A program made the position numbers and the translations under genes. Below, one piece after another: positions 51,742 through 59,825 of a stretch of 64,000 nt of DNA. Source of the stretch: an uncultured Anaerolineae bacterium. Lineage in GTDB: Bacteria; Chloroflexota; Anaerolineae; Promineifilales; Promineifilaceae. The notes beneath the pieces were generated by a model, which did no database searches, was not told the DNA's origin, and was given only the letters and a program-made list of their open reading frames with translations. The first letter of the stretch is position 1, and the number at the start of each line of letters is the position of its first letter. The stretch is from NCBI GenBank assembly GCA_905479495.1, contig CAJQMR010000032.1, forward strand, positions 1 to 64,000, written 5' to 3'.

Positions 51742-52251
51742 ATGCCAAAATTAATACGTAGTGCATGGTTGTTGTGGGCCGGCGTCGCCCTGATGTTCGC
51801 CGGAATGCTGTGGGGCATCCTGGCCATCCAGGGCAGCCAAGTACGCGCTTTTCGCAACGACGGCGTGCAAACCGATGCGACGGTGGTAGATAAATTTACC
51901 AGCCGCAGCAGCAGCACCGACAGCCGTGAATACAATTTTGCCGTCTCCTTCGCCGCCAGGAGCGAAGAGGGAGGCTCAATCACCATTGGCAATCGCGCGA
52001 CCTTTACGGTGGGTTCCCAAACGTACGATGAAACAGAGGTTAACGACAAAGTAACCATTTATTACCTGCCGGATGACACCAGCAAAGCGGAGCTCAAAAG
52101 CTGGGTCGATGAGTACAATCCAATCTTTATACAGGCGTTTATGTGGCTGTTTGTGGCTGCGGCCGTTTTTTGCCTCGTCGCCGCGTTATTTGCGCCCAAA
52201 ACACGCGAACAACCCGTCGCCGAGGCAACATTTACGGCCGAAGGTTATTGA
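51742..52251 (+). CDS. DUF3592-family membrane protein
   Basis: 169 residues with an N-terminal helix (LLWAGVALMFAGMLWGILAI) and a C-terminal helix (FIQAFMWLFVAAAVFCLVAALF). Between them is an extracytoplasmic beta domain with TDATVVDKFTSR and VGSQTYDETEVNDKVTIYYLPDD, the layout of DUF3592. Function is unknown. Confidence 0.7.
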   Translation: MPKLIRSAWLLWAGVALMFAGMLWGILAIQGSQVRAFRNDGVQTDATVVDKFTSRSSSTDSREYNFAVSFAARSEEGGSITIGNRATFTVGSQTYDETEVNDKVTIYYLPDDTSKAELKSWVDEYNPIFIQAFMWLFVAAAVFCLVAALFAPKTREQPVAEATFTAEGY

Positions 52252-52716
52252 TTACGCAACCTGTGCGCTGGTCGCCACAAACTGCGCCACTAAATCCAGC
52301 TCTTCGTTGTAGATTTTGCGTGAAATAGGTGGCGTGATGAGCTTTTCGATAAAGCCCTTAAGGCCCGGTGACGTTCGGGCGCGGGTATAAAGTGTAACTT
52401 TTGTCGCCTGGCCCCCATTCACCGGGTCCACCGTGAAGGTTGTTAGCACGCCAGCGGCCTTGTCCTCTTCTTGCAACACGCGGCCTGGCTCTGGTTCGGT
52501 GACAACCATATGGTACGTCACTTTTGTGCCAAAGACGCTCATATGTACGGTGATTTCGGTGCCTGCCCCGGTGCCACCTTTCTCTACCGTCATTTCGGTG
52601 AAGTACGGCTTGGGTAAAACGGCCGCATGGCTATGATGATAATCGGCAAAAATCGCAAAGACGGCTGCCGGGGGCGCGTCAATCACGCGCGAAACGGACA
52701 GTTCATACTGGTTCAT
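52252..52716 (-). CDS. SRPBCC (START-like) ligand-binding protein
   Basis: 154 residues from the ATG at 52716, with a strong GGAGGT four bases upstream. The first strand and helix VSRVIDAPPAAVFAIFADY is the signature of the polyketide-cyclase/dehydrase group, which forms a hydrophobic cavity. It overlaps the end of the TetR gene by 14 bases and is its likely target and operon partner. The ligand is unknown. Confidence 0.8.
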   Translation of the reverse strand: MNQYELSVSRVIDAPPAAVFAIFADYHHSHAAVLPKPYFTEMTVEKGGTGAGTEITVHMSVFGTKVTYHMVVTEPEPGRVLQEEDKAAGVLTTFTVDPVNGGQATKVTLYTRARTSPGLKGFIEKLITPPISRKIYNEELDLVAQFVATSAQVA

Positions 52717-53293
52717 GTTTACCTCCAAATTGGAAAATCATTTTTTCTACAATATCTGCCAGGGGATAGTGTGCCGGGTCCAACAAATATTGCTGGATCG
52801 CGCCTTCTACCACGCTGTACAAGTAATAAGCCTCTAATGCTGGATCGGCCTGTCCCGCCCTGGTCAGCTCATCCACAAAGCAGGCCCGCAACAGCGCCGT
52901 CCGCTGCCGAAAATCGTCCCCCAACACAGCCATGATCGCGGGCTGGGTACGCAGCATGTAAAACAAGGCCCAAAATTCGGGTTCGCTGGCGAGTAAATCG
53001 AAAATTGCGTGCAGCAAGCTGGCTAATCGTTCACCAGGCGGATTGGTTTGCAAAACGGCCGTTATCGCCTCATCGATCCGGGCCATCACATAATCAAACA
53101 CGGCCTGCAACAAACTCTCTTTGCTGTTGAAATAGTGATACATCAATCCCACAGACAGCCCCGCTGCCGTGGCAATATCACGCGTGGTGGTGGTGGCATA
53201 CCCTTTTTGGGCAAACAACCGCATGGCGCTTTCCAGAATAATGGCTCTGGTTTCGGCGCGTATTTGTTCATTTTGCTTGGCTGTTCTTGGCAT
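52703..53293 (-). CDS. TetR-family transcriptional regulator
   Basis: 196 residues from the ATG at 53293. The DNA-binding domain is AIILESAMRLFAQKGYATTTTRDIATAAGLSVGLMYHYFNSKESLL. The C-terminal domain is helical and ligand-binding. It overlaps the downstream SRPBCC gene by 14 bases, so both are likely repressed together from the palindrome upstream. Confidence 0.85.
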   Translation of the reverse strand: MPRTAKQNEQIRAETRAIILESAMRLFAQKGYATTTTRDIATAAGLSVGLMYHYFNSKESLLQAVFDYVMARIDEAITAVLQTNPPGERLASLLHAIFDLLASEPEFWALFYMLRTQPAIMAVLGDDFRQRTALLRACFVDELTRAGQADPALEAYYLYSVVEGAIQQYLLDPAHYPLADIVEKMIFQFGGKHEPV

Positions 53294-53324
53294 AATTTTT
53301 CGCAATTTTCTATTTATGGTTTTT

Positions 53325-53346
53325 GTTGATCAATCGCTCAATCAAC
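53325..53346 (-). promoter_or_regulatory. Candidate TetR operator
   Basis: GTTGAT (53325-53330) and ATCAAC (53341-53346) form an inverted repeat with a 10-base AT-rich centre, about 30 bases upstream of the TetR start codon. Confidence 0.4.
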
Positions 53347-53469
53347 AGTATATTCAATAATAATTACCTTGTCAAGCAGCCAAACAGACATTCACCTAAA
53401 ACATACCACGCAGCAATCGTGCTTCATTATGTAAATTCGGCAAAAATTGGACGCCGCCCCTCATCAGCG

Positions 53470-53481
53470 TAAAATTGCCCC
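53470..53481 (+). promoter_or_regulatory. Leaderless-type -10 box of the glycosyltransferase gene
   Basis: TAAAAT (53470-53475) lies six bases before the ATG at 53482. Confidence 0.4.
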
Positions 53482-54756
53482 ATGAGCGTGATAACCTTTA
53501 TTGCTTACGGCACACGCGGCGATGTGCAGCCCGCCCTGGCTTTGGGCAAAGCACTACGACAGCACAATCATACAGTGCGCATTTTGGCCGGAGCTAATTT
53601 TGCCGACTGGATTCAGCAGCACGATCTGATCCCCCTCCCTACCCAAATAGATATGCAAGCGTTGATGGCCAGCGAAGGCGGGCGCGATTGGGTAGAAAAA
53701 GGGAACAATCCGGTGTTGCAGATGCGCATCATGGGGAAGCTGTTAGCCAAACATGGCATGCAAATTGCCCGTGATGCCTGGGATGCCTGCCAGGGCAGCG
53801 ATTTAATCATCAGCAGCTTTACGTCGGATGTGTATGCGGTGGGCATGGCTCAAAAACTGGGGATTCCGCACATAAGTGCGCCCTTGCAGCCGACGTTGTT
53901 CACAACCAAAGACGGCCGTACCCTTCTCAACGCCCCTTTGCCCAACCGCAGCAGTTGGATTAATTATTTCTTTGGCAAGTTGTTCATTGAAACGGCCGCC
54001 TGGAGCCTGTACGGCAACATTGCCAATCGCACCCGCACCGAGCTATTAGGCTTGCCCGCTCAAACCCGTGCCGAGAACCGCGCCGACCGGCAAAAAATGA
54101 CCATCATTCACGGCTACAGTCCCCATGTGGTGCCCCATCCTAATGATTGGCCCAACAATTTCCACACAGCTGGCTATTGGTTTTTGGACGAGAACGATCA
54201 GTGGCAGCCCCCTGGCAATCTACTGGACTTTTTGGGCGCAGGCTCGCCACCTGTGGCGATTGGGTTTGGCAGCATGACGGGGCGCAATTCGCAAAAGATA
54301 ACAGAAATTGTGCTGGAGGCGGTGCAGATGAGCGGCCAGCGGGCCATTCTGCTTTCTGGCTGGGCCGGGTTAGGCGACGTGACACTGCCTAAAGCAGGGT
54401 TTCAGTTGCCAGCGGCACCGCACAGCTGGCTCTTTCCCAAAATGGCGGCTGTGGTGCATCACAGCGGGGCGGGCACCACGGCCGCTGGCCTGCGCGCAGG
54501 AATCCCATCCATCCTGGTGCCCCATTTTGCGGATCAGCCGTTTTGGGGGCAGCGCGTGGCTTCGTTGGGCGTGGGACCAAAGGCCATCATGCGACCCAAA
54601 TTGACGGCACACAAGCTGGCGGAGGCCATGGATACGGCCGTTTCTAACCAATCCATGCAGCAAAATGCAGCGGCGTTGGGGAAGAAAATTCGAGCAGAGG
54701 ATGGAATTGGAAAGGCGGTGGCACTTATTGAAAAGAGATTGGAAACTGGGGATTAG
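53482..54756 (+). CDS. UGT-type glycosyltransferase (GT1/GT28 fold)
   Basis: 424 residues. The N-terminal motif ITFIAYGTRGDVQPALALGKAL is the start of the sterol-glucosyltransferase/macrolide-glycosyltransferase group. The C-terminal donor-binding region reads VAIGFGSMTG, then SWLFPKMAAVVHHSGAGTTAAGLRAGIPSILVPHFADQ, with the His and D-Q that bind the nucleotide sugar. No signal; cytosolic. It probably glucosylates a lipid or small hydrophobic acceptor. The gene ends in a dispersed GATTGGAAACTGGGGATT repeat. Confidence 0.85.
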   Translation: MSVITFIAYGTRGDVQPALALGKALRQHNHTVRILAGANFADWIQQHDLIPLPTQIDMQALMASEGGRDWVEKGNNPVLQMRIMGKLLAKHGMQIARDAWDACQGSDLIISSFTSDVYAVGMAQKLGIPHISAPLQPTLFTTKDGRTLLNAPLPNRSSWINYFFGKLFIETAAWSLYGNIANRTRTELLGLPAQTRAENRADRQKMTIIHGYSPHVVPHPNDWPNNFHTAGYWFLDENDQWQPPGNLLDFLGAGSPPVAIGFGSMTGRNSQKITEIVLEAVQMSGQRAILLSGWAGLGDVTLPKAGFQLPAAPHSWLFPKMAAVVHHSGAGTTAAGLRAGIPSILVPHFADQPFWGQRVASLGVGPKAIMRPKLTAHKLAEAMDTAVSNQSMQQNAAALGKKIRAEDGIGKAVALIEKRLETGD

Positions 54757-54764
54757 AGAGCGTT

Positions 54765-55793
54765 TTAATCTCCAATTTCCCAGCAAGCCGCATGGAACTG
54801 TAACGCCCAGACGCCAATCTGGTTGTACAGCTGGCCAAAGTTGTGCGGCACGTCAGGGACGATGTGCAGTTGGTGGGGGATGTTGAGTTCGGTCAAGAGC
54901 TGCTCAACGGCCGTTGAGGCATTGACGCCCCGTGTATCCAGTTCACCCACAACCAGTGCCACTTCCAAATTATTTTCTAAAACGGCCGTGAGGTTTTGCT
55001 CCCACAAGCTAGCGGCATCATCCACACCGCTTTCAGCCAGGGGCATCGTGTTGCAATAGAGGTCGGGATGCAGCGCCGCGTAGCGCATGGCTCCCGCAGC
55101 GCCCAAGGAAAACCCGGCCAGGGAACGGCCGTTGCGGTTGGGAATGGTGCGCCAGTTGCCATCAACAGCCTGAATGAACTCCTGAGTTATTAACAGTTCG
55201 TTGGCGGCGTCCCAGGCCCCGTCAGGGCGTCTGGGTGCCGCGACAATAAAGGGCGGCAGCTGCCCACGCTCGATCAGCTGCGAGAGCCAGGCCCCGGCAT
55301 CCCCGTTAGCGTCTTCAACTTCTCGACTGATGGCATTCCAAAACAAAATATGGCTGCCCTGGCTGCCGTGCAAAAAGTACAGAACCGGGTAACGCTGGTC
55401 AGACTGCTCATAACCAGGCGGTGTGTACAGGGTAAAGAAAATCTCTTGCTGGCGTGATTGGCTAAAGAAGCTGTATTCAGCCACACCCTGCCATCGTTCC
55501 ACAGTGGATTGACGGGTGATAGCGGGAACGGCCGTTTGGGCATCTGGCGTGCTGGTAGGCAGGGGCGTGTTTGTAGGTTCTGGCGTGTCGGTTGGGGTCG
55601 CGGTTAAGGTTGGAACAAGGGTGGGCGTGCTGGTTGCAGTGGGAACGGCCGTTTGGGTGGGCACACGCGTGGCAGTCGCTGTGGCCGTTGGCAAGGTAAT
55701 AGTCGGGGTCATTGTGGGGGTAGCTGGTAACGGCCGTGTTCCCCCACACCCCATTAACAATAGTAAAATCAACAGCCCCCACCGCTTCAACAT
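54765..55793 (-). CDS. Surface lipoprotein esterase (esterase D/mycolyltransferase-like)
   Basis: 342 residues from the second ATG (55793), which has a TAAACT box six bases upstream. A lipoprotein signal ends at LLMGC. A Thr/Pro/Ala linker of about 70 residues (TPTMTPTITLPTATATA-type) holds the enzyme away from the membrane. The esterase domain has YPVLYFLHGSQG, nucleophile elbow AGFSLGAAGA, later VGELDTRG (Asp) and VPHNFGQL (His). It resembles putative esterases of the antigen-85/esterase-D type. The substrate is unknown. Confidence 0.8.
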   Translation of the reverse strand: MLKRWGLLILLLLMGCGGTRPLPATPTMTPTITLPTATATATRVPTQTAVPTATSTPTLVPTLTATPTDTPEPTNTPLPTSTPDAQTAVPAITRQSTVERWQGVAEYSFFSQSRQQEIFFTLYTPPGYEQSDQRYPVLYFLHGSQGSHILFWNAISREVEDANGDAGAWLSQLIERGQLPPFIVAAPRRPDGAWDAANELLITQEFIQAVDGNWRTIPNRNGRSLAGFSLGAAGAMRYAALHPDLYCNTMPLAESGVDDAASLWEQNLTAVLENNLEVALVVGELDTRGVNASTAVEQLLTELNIPHQLHIVPDVPHNFGQLYNQIGVWALQFHAACWEIGD

Positions 55794-55805
55794 GGTCATA
55801 GTTTA
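55794..55805 (-). promoter_or_regulatory. Leaderless-type -10 box of the esterase gene
   Basis: TAAACT (55805-55800, minus strand) lies six bases before the ATG at 55793. Confidence 0.4.
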
Positions 55806-55848
55806 GCAGAAAATTTGACTCAACCCATCACGCTCATCAAAAACAAAT

Positions 55849-56712
55849 TTAACGCCGGAGAAGGCGCAGAGCCAGACCGGAACGGCGCAAATAGCTGATG
55901 GTGTCCCGAATTCGAGCGGGTCGAAAGCCAAACTGGCGGTAAACAGCGTCATGATCAGCAATTTCGGGCACAAAAAAGCGATCCATAAAGTAGCGGCTGA
56001 CGGCTGGCCAATACCACCAATGAAACAGGATAGGGGTTAACGGCCGTAACAACAACATCGGCACCGGCAGCGGGATACGGCGATAGCCCGCCACATTTAG
56101 CAGATACTGCACCAATGTTGCGTAAGGTAACTGCTCGCTGCCCGCCACAGAAATGGTCTTGTCGATGAGGTCAGATCGACGGAGCGTCTGCACCAGACAG
56201 TGCACAAAATCTTCTACCCACAGCGGCTGCATGCCCATATTGCCGCCGCCCGGCAGCCAGACAAAAGGCCAGGACCAAATCGCCAACCCCACGATAAGCT
56301 CAAAGAAACGGTCGTTACGGCCGTACAGCGTTGCCGTACGCAAAATGGTATAGGGGATACCGCTGCGCTGTATAATCCGCTCTACTTGCCCTTTGGCTTG
56401 CAGCAATGGGTGCATACTGGCCGGATCAGCTCCCAGGCGGCTGGCAAAAACAAGGCGCTGCACACCGGCACGGCGCGCTTCTTCCACCAACCGCGCGCTG
56501 CCGTCTACATCCACATGATGCAGCAGCCGATCACGCCCCTGCGCCTCTGACCCTGCCAGATGGATTACGGCCGTAACGCCAACCAATTCCTCACGCAGCG
56601 TAATGGGATCATTCATGCGCCCCTGGTAAGCACGGACGGCAATGCCTTCCCGCTCCAGCCAGGCCATTACGGAACGGCCGATAAAACCTGTGGCCCCAGT
56701 CACTAAAATCAT
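55849..56712 (-). CDS. NAD(P)-binding epimerase/reductase-like protein
   Basis: 287 residues from MILVTGATGFIG at 56712; the upstream frame is repeat DNA. The Rossmann motif GATGFIG is followed by GVTAVIHLAG, VFASRLGA and a loosely conserved ILRTATLYG. The Y-x3-K pair is absent, as in the NDUFA9-like/atypical SDR group. A C-terminal hydrophobic stretch (LLLRPLTPILFHWWYWPAV) could contact the membrane. Probable role in quinone or lipid metabolism; substrate unknown. Confidence 0.75.
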   Translation of the reverse strand: MILVTGATGFIGRSVMAWLEREGIAVRAYQGRMNDPITLREELVGVTAVIHLAGSEAQGRDRLLHHVDVDGSARLVEEARRAGVQRLVFASRLGADPASMHPLLQAKGQVERIIQRSGIPYTILRTATLYGRNDRFFELIVGLAIWSWPFVWLPGGGNMGMQPLWVEDFVHCLVQTLRRSDLIDKTISVAGSEQLPYATLVQYLLNVAGYRRIPLPVPMLLLRPLTPILFHWWYWPAVSRYFMDRFFVPEIADHDAVYRQFGFRPARIRDTISYLRRSGLALRLLRR

Positions 56713-56724
56713 AGGGGAATTGTA
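56713..56724 (-). promoter_or_regulatory. Leaderless-type -10 box of the epimerase gene
   Basis: TACAAT (56724-56719, minus strand) lies six bases before the ATG at 56712. Confidence 0.45.
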
Positions 56725-56729
56725 GCGGG

Positions 56730-56850
56730 AGGCAGTGAAAAGTGAAAAGCAAAAAGTAAAAGGTGGCAAGTGGCAGGTTCAAGTGGCACATACATCAGGC
56801 AAAATCCGCCACTTGCCACCCGCAAACTCGCAAACTTACTTACTGACAAC
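56730..56850. repeat. Short-repeat region with a 13-bp inverted repeat between divergent genes
   Basis: GTGAAAA/GCAAAAAG units are followed by arms GGTGGCAAGTGGC (56762-56774) and GCCACTTGCCACC (56808-56820), then CAAACT units. It separates the epimerase and the glycosyltransferase operon. Confidence 0.6.
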
Positions 56851-56863
56851 TATAATCCAGCCC
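56851..56863 (+). promoter_or_regulatory. Leaderless-type -10 box of the polysaccharide operon
   Basis: A perfect TATAAT (56851-56856) lies seven bases before the ATG at 56864. Confidence 0.55.
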
Positions 56864-57994
56864 ATGACACGCTACTGTTTGCTTGGGCCAACCTTTCCGT
56901 ATCGTGGCGGGATTGCCCATTACACTACGCTTTTAGCACAGCATTTGCGGGAAGAAAACGAGGTGCTGCTGCTCTCGTTTTCGCGGCAATATCCAAGCTG
57001 GTTGTTCCCCGGCAAAAGTGACAAGGATCCCAGTGAACGGCCGTTGCAAACCGAAGCGCTTTACGAACTTGATCCGCTTAATCCGCTCACCTGGCGGCGC
57101 ACGCTGCAACAAATTCGTAGCTGGCAACCGGATGTAGTGATTATTCCCTGGTGGCACCCCTATTTTGCACCCGTTTGGGCAGGGTTGGGTTGGGGAATTC
57201 AGCGGCTGAAGCCGCGTCCTCAACTATTATTCATCTGCCATAACGTAGTGCCGCACGAGCAGGGCCGCCTAAGCCACCTGCTGCTGCCTCGCGTGCTCAA
57301 AACGGTGCTAGGGCGCGGTAATGGTTTTATTGTGCATTCGCAGGCAGATAAGGCCATTTTGCAATCGCATTTACCAAAAGCACAAGTGATAGTATCACCA
57401 CATCCTACATACGCCGCTTTCGGCAAGCAGCCACGCCAGAAACTGCCAATTTCCTTGCCGAATGACCGTCCACTGCTGCTTTTTTGTGGTCTAGTTCGGC
57501 CGTATAAAGGCCTAGATGTCTTGTTAGAGGCCGTGGCTTTGCTGAAACGGCCGTTTCACCTCCTAGTAGCCGGAGAGTTCTGGCAAGGGGGCCTAGTAGC
57601 TTACCAGACGCAAATTATTCGCCTACAGCTAGAAAATCATGTAACTCTGCTAAATGAATACTTACCTGATGAGATGTTAACTGCGTGCATCGACCGGGCA
57701 AATGTGGTAATTTTGCCATACCGGAATGCTACCCAAAGCGGTATTGTACAAATAGCATTTGGGCGAGGGAAACCGGTAATTACGACAAATGTAGGAGGTT
57801 TAGGCGAGGTAGTGGAAGACGGCCGTACTGGTCTCGTTGTTCCTCCAGAAAATGCACCCGCTTTAGCTGAGGCGATTGATTGTTATTTTGATCATAATTT
57901 GGAGGAGGTGTTTAGTGAGAGGATTTTGGCGGGAAACGGCCGTTTTTCGTGGGAACATCTTATCCAAGAACTTAAAAGTCTTAACAAATGTTAG
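56864..57994 (+). CDS. GT4-family glycosyltransferase
   Basis: 376 residues from the ATG at 56864. The N-terminal acceptor domain starts CLLGPTFPYRGGIAHYTTLLAQHL. The C-terminal donor domain has LLLFCGLVRPYKGLDVLLEA and then VVILPYRNATQSGIVQIAFGRGKPVITTNVGGLGEVVEDG, with the E-x7-E-like region of GT-B retaining enzymes. It transfers a sugar from a nucleotide donor, probably in surface polysaccharide or glycolipid synthesis. It starts a three-gene run of glycosyltransferases. Confidence 0.85.
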   Translation: MTRYCLLGPTFPYRGGIAHYTTLLAQHLREENEVLLLSFSRQYPSWLFPGKSDKDPSERPLQTEALYELDPLNPLTWRRTLQQIRSWQPDVVIIPWWHPYFAPVWAGLGWGIQRLKPRPQLLFICHNVVPHEQGRLSHLLLPRVLKTVLGRGNGFIVHSQADKAILQSHLPKAQVIVSPHPTYAAFGKQPRQKLPISLPNDRPLLLFCGLVRPYKGLDVLLEAVALLKRPFHLLVAGEFWQGGLVAYQTQIIRLQLENHVTLLNEYLPDEMLTACIDRANVVILPYRNATQSGIVQIAFGRGKPVITTNVGGLGEVVEDGRTGLVVPPENAPALAEAIDCYFDHNLEEVFSERILAGNGRFSWEHLIQELKSLNKC

Positions 57995-58024
57995 TTTGAG
58001 GAGTTTCCAAATCAAAAACCAATT

Positions 58025-58891
58025 GTGAAAACTGCGATCATTATCCCCAGTCTTAATTCACCTTTAATTGATCGGGTTACTACAGCTATTCTAGACCAAA
58101 GAGATATTCCCAATCTGCCAGAAATTATCATCGTTGGCAAAGATACACTCGGAAAAATTCCGTCCAATGCACCGGTCAATTTTATTGATACTGGCCAGCC
58201 AGTTTGGGCTGCCATTGCTCGTAATCGAGGTGCAGCAGCCACAAACGCCGAACTCTTAGTCTTTTTGGATAGCGATTGTATTCCAACACCTAACTGGCTT
58301 ATAGCCCATCAGGAAGCGCACCGAACCGGCCATCAAGTAGTTAGTGGAAGTGTATTGCCCATTGGAAGCAATTACTGGCACCTTATTTATAATTTAACAC
58401 TCTTCCATGAAATCTTGAGCTTGAACCCAGCTGGGCCACGTAATTTTTTGGCCACACTCAACCTCTCTATTGATCGAAAGGTTTTTGAAACAGTTGGCGG
58501 CATGAACGAGACAATAGATCGGGTGGAAGATGTAGACTGGACAACTCGCATGAGAAGAGCCGGGATTCAACCTTATTTTTGGCCAGCTGCAGCAGTAAAC
58601 CATCTGCATAAGCGACAAACACCACAAGCAGTTTGGCATGATTGTGCGCTCTCTGGTTACCACATGCGTCAACTTCGTCTAAAGCACCAAGACTTGTTAA
58701 CTGCACCAAGGATCTTGCGTTACCCCAAACTGGTTTTCCTTTTGTCTCCCCTCATTGCTTCATGGGCAACGGGGCGTATTATTTGGAAACGGCCGTACAT
58801 TCTCCGGAAGTTTTGGTACACCATTCCTGCCTTATTTTGGACAAAATTAGCATGGTGTTGGGGTGCTAGTCAAACCATTAAGCCTAGATGA
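58025..58891 (+). CDS. GT2-family glycosyltransferase
   Basis: 288 residues from a GTG start (58025). The GT-A fold is visible: TAIIIPSLNS, ARNRGAAATNAELLVFLDSDCIPTP with the D-x-D metal site, GGMNETIDRVEDVDWTTRMRRAG with the base ED, and a C-terminal hydrophobic pair (LVFLLSPLIASWATGRII) that may bind the membrane. It overlaps the next gene by four bases (ATGA). Confidence 0.85.
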   Translation: MKTAIIIPSLNSPLIDRVTTAILDQRDIPNLPEIIIVGKDTLGKIPSNAPVNFIDTGQPVWAAIARNRGAAATNAELLVFLDSDCIPTPNWLIAHQEAHRTGHQVVSGSVLPIGSNYWHLIYNLTLFHEILSLNPAGPRNFLATLNLSIDRKVFETVGGMNETIDRVEDVDWTTRMRRAGIQPYFWPAAAVNHLHKRQTPQAVWHDCALSGYHMRQLRLKHQDLLTAPRILRYPKLVFLLSPLIASWATGRIIWKRPYILRKFWYTIPALFWTKLAWCWGASQTIKPR

Positions 58892-59778
58892 ATCCACCTA
58901 CTATTTTGGCAATCATATTAAATTGGAAACAACCTGAACTCACCATCGAGTGTGTTCAGGTACTGCAAACCAGCACCTATCAAGCGCTAGATATCTTAGT
59001 GATCGACAATGGCTCCGGAGACAATTCGGTAGAGCTATTGCAACGCAAACTCCCCAATTGCATAATTTTATCCTTACCTCAAAATCTGGGCTTTGCTGCT
59101 GGCTGTAATTTTGGCTTACGCTGGGCACAAGATCATAAGTACAGGTGGGCAATGCTTCTCAATAATGATGCATTTGTTACACCGAATACTTTAAAGTTGT
59201 TAATGGAGGCTACTGCCACAGACATTGGGCTACTATCACCAAAAATTTTTTATGAAAACCAACCAGAATTTCTGTGGTTTGCTGGAGCTAAACAACACGT
59301 TTATCTTCTAGAAATGCGAGAAACTGGTCAAGGTGAACAAGATGGCCCCAAGTGGCAAAAAACGCGAGATGTCGATTATTTAGTTGGCACCGGGCTGTTA
59401 GTGAATATTATGGCCGTTTCCCGTGTCGGTTTATTGGATGAAAGTTATTTTATGTATTATGAAGATTTAGACTGGTCAATACGTCTGCGTCAGGCAGGGC
59501 TCAGGTTGCGTTTAGTTGCCAATGCCCATCTCTTTCATCGCGTCTCTTTTTCTTCGGGTGGACAAAGCACTCCTACTCAACTTTATTACCAAGCTAAAAG
59601 CAGCGTCATCTTTTTTTCTCAGCATGCAAATAAAGGGCATCCCTTCTTAATTCTTTTGTATCGTTTGGGGAGTACGTGTAAGAGAGTAAGCAATTTGCTG
59701 TGGCAGAGAAATATGCCAGCACTTTTTGCTTTCTTAAAGGGACTAAAAGATGGTTGGCAAGAAACAAAAAAAGGGTAA
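58888..59778 (+). CDS. GT2-family glycosyltransferase (rhamnosyltransferase-like)
   Basis: 296 residues. It starts LAIILNWKQPELTIECVQVLQ, then LVIDNGSGDNSVELL, LGFAAGCNFGLRWA, MLLNNDAF with the metal-binding D in N-N-D, and SYFMYYEDLDWSIRLRQAG. This is the pattern of rhamnosyl/galactofuranosyl-type GT2 enzymes. It is coupled to the preceding gene by a four-base overlap. It carries no ACGGCCGT octamer and is AT-richer than the central window. Confidence 0.85.
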   Translation: MNPPTILAIILNWKQPELTIECVQVLQTSTYQALDILVIDNGSGDNSVELLQRKLPNCIILSLPQNLGFAAGCNFGLRWAQDHKYRWAMLLNNDAFVTPNTLKLLMEATATDIGLLSPKIFYENQPEFLWFAGAKQHVYLLEMRETGQGEQDGPKWQKTRDVDYLVGTGLLVNIMAVSRVGLLDESYFMYYEDLDWSIRLRQAGLRLRLVANAHLFHRVSFSSGGQSTPTQLYYQAKSSVIFFSQHANKGHPFLILLYRLGSTCKRVSNLLWQRNMPALFAFLKGLKDGWQETKKG

Positions 59779-59800
59779 AGGAGCATTCCTTTACCCTTTT
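59769..59800. terminator. Bidirectional terminator between convergent genes
   Basis: Perfect 14-bp stem AAAAGGGTAAAGGA, loop GCAT, TCCTTTACCCTTTT, with A and T runs on both sides so that it can serve both strands. The left arm contains the stop codon of the GT2 gene. Confidence 0.85.
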
Positions 59801-59825
59801 ATAACTCTATCTGCGTCAAATCAAC

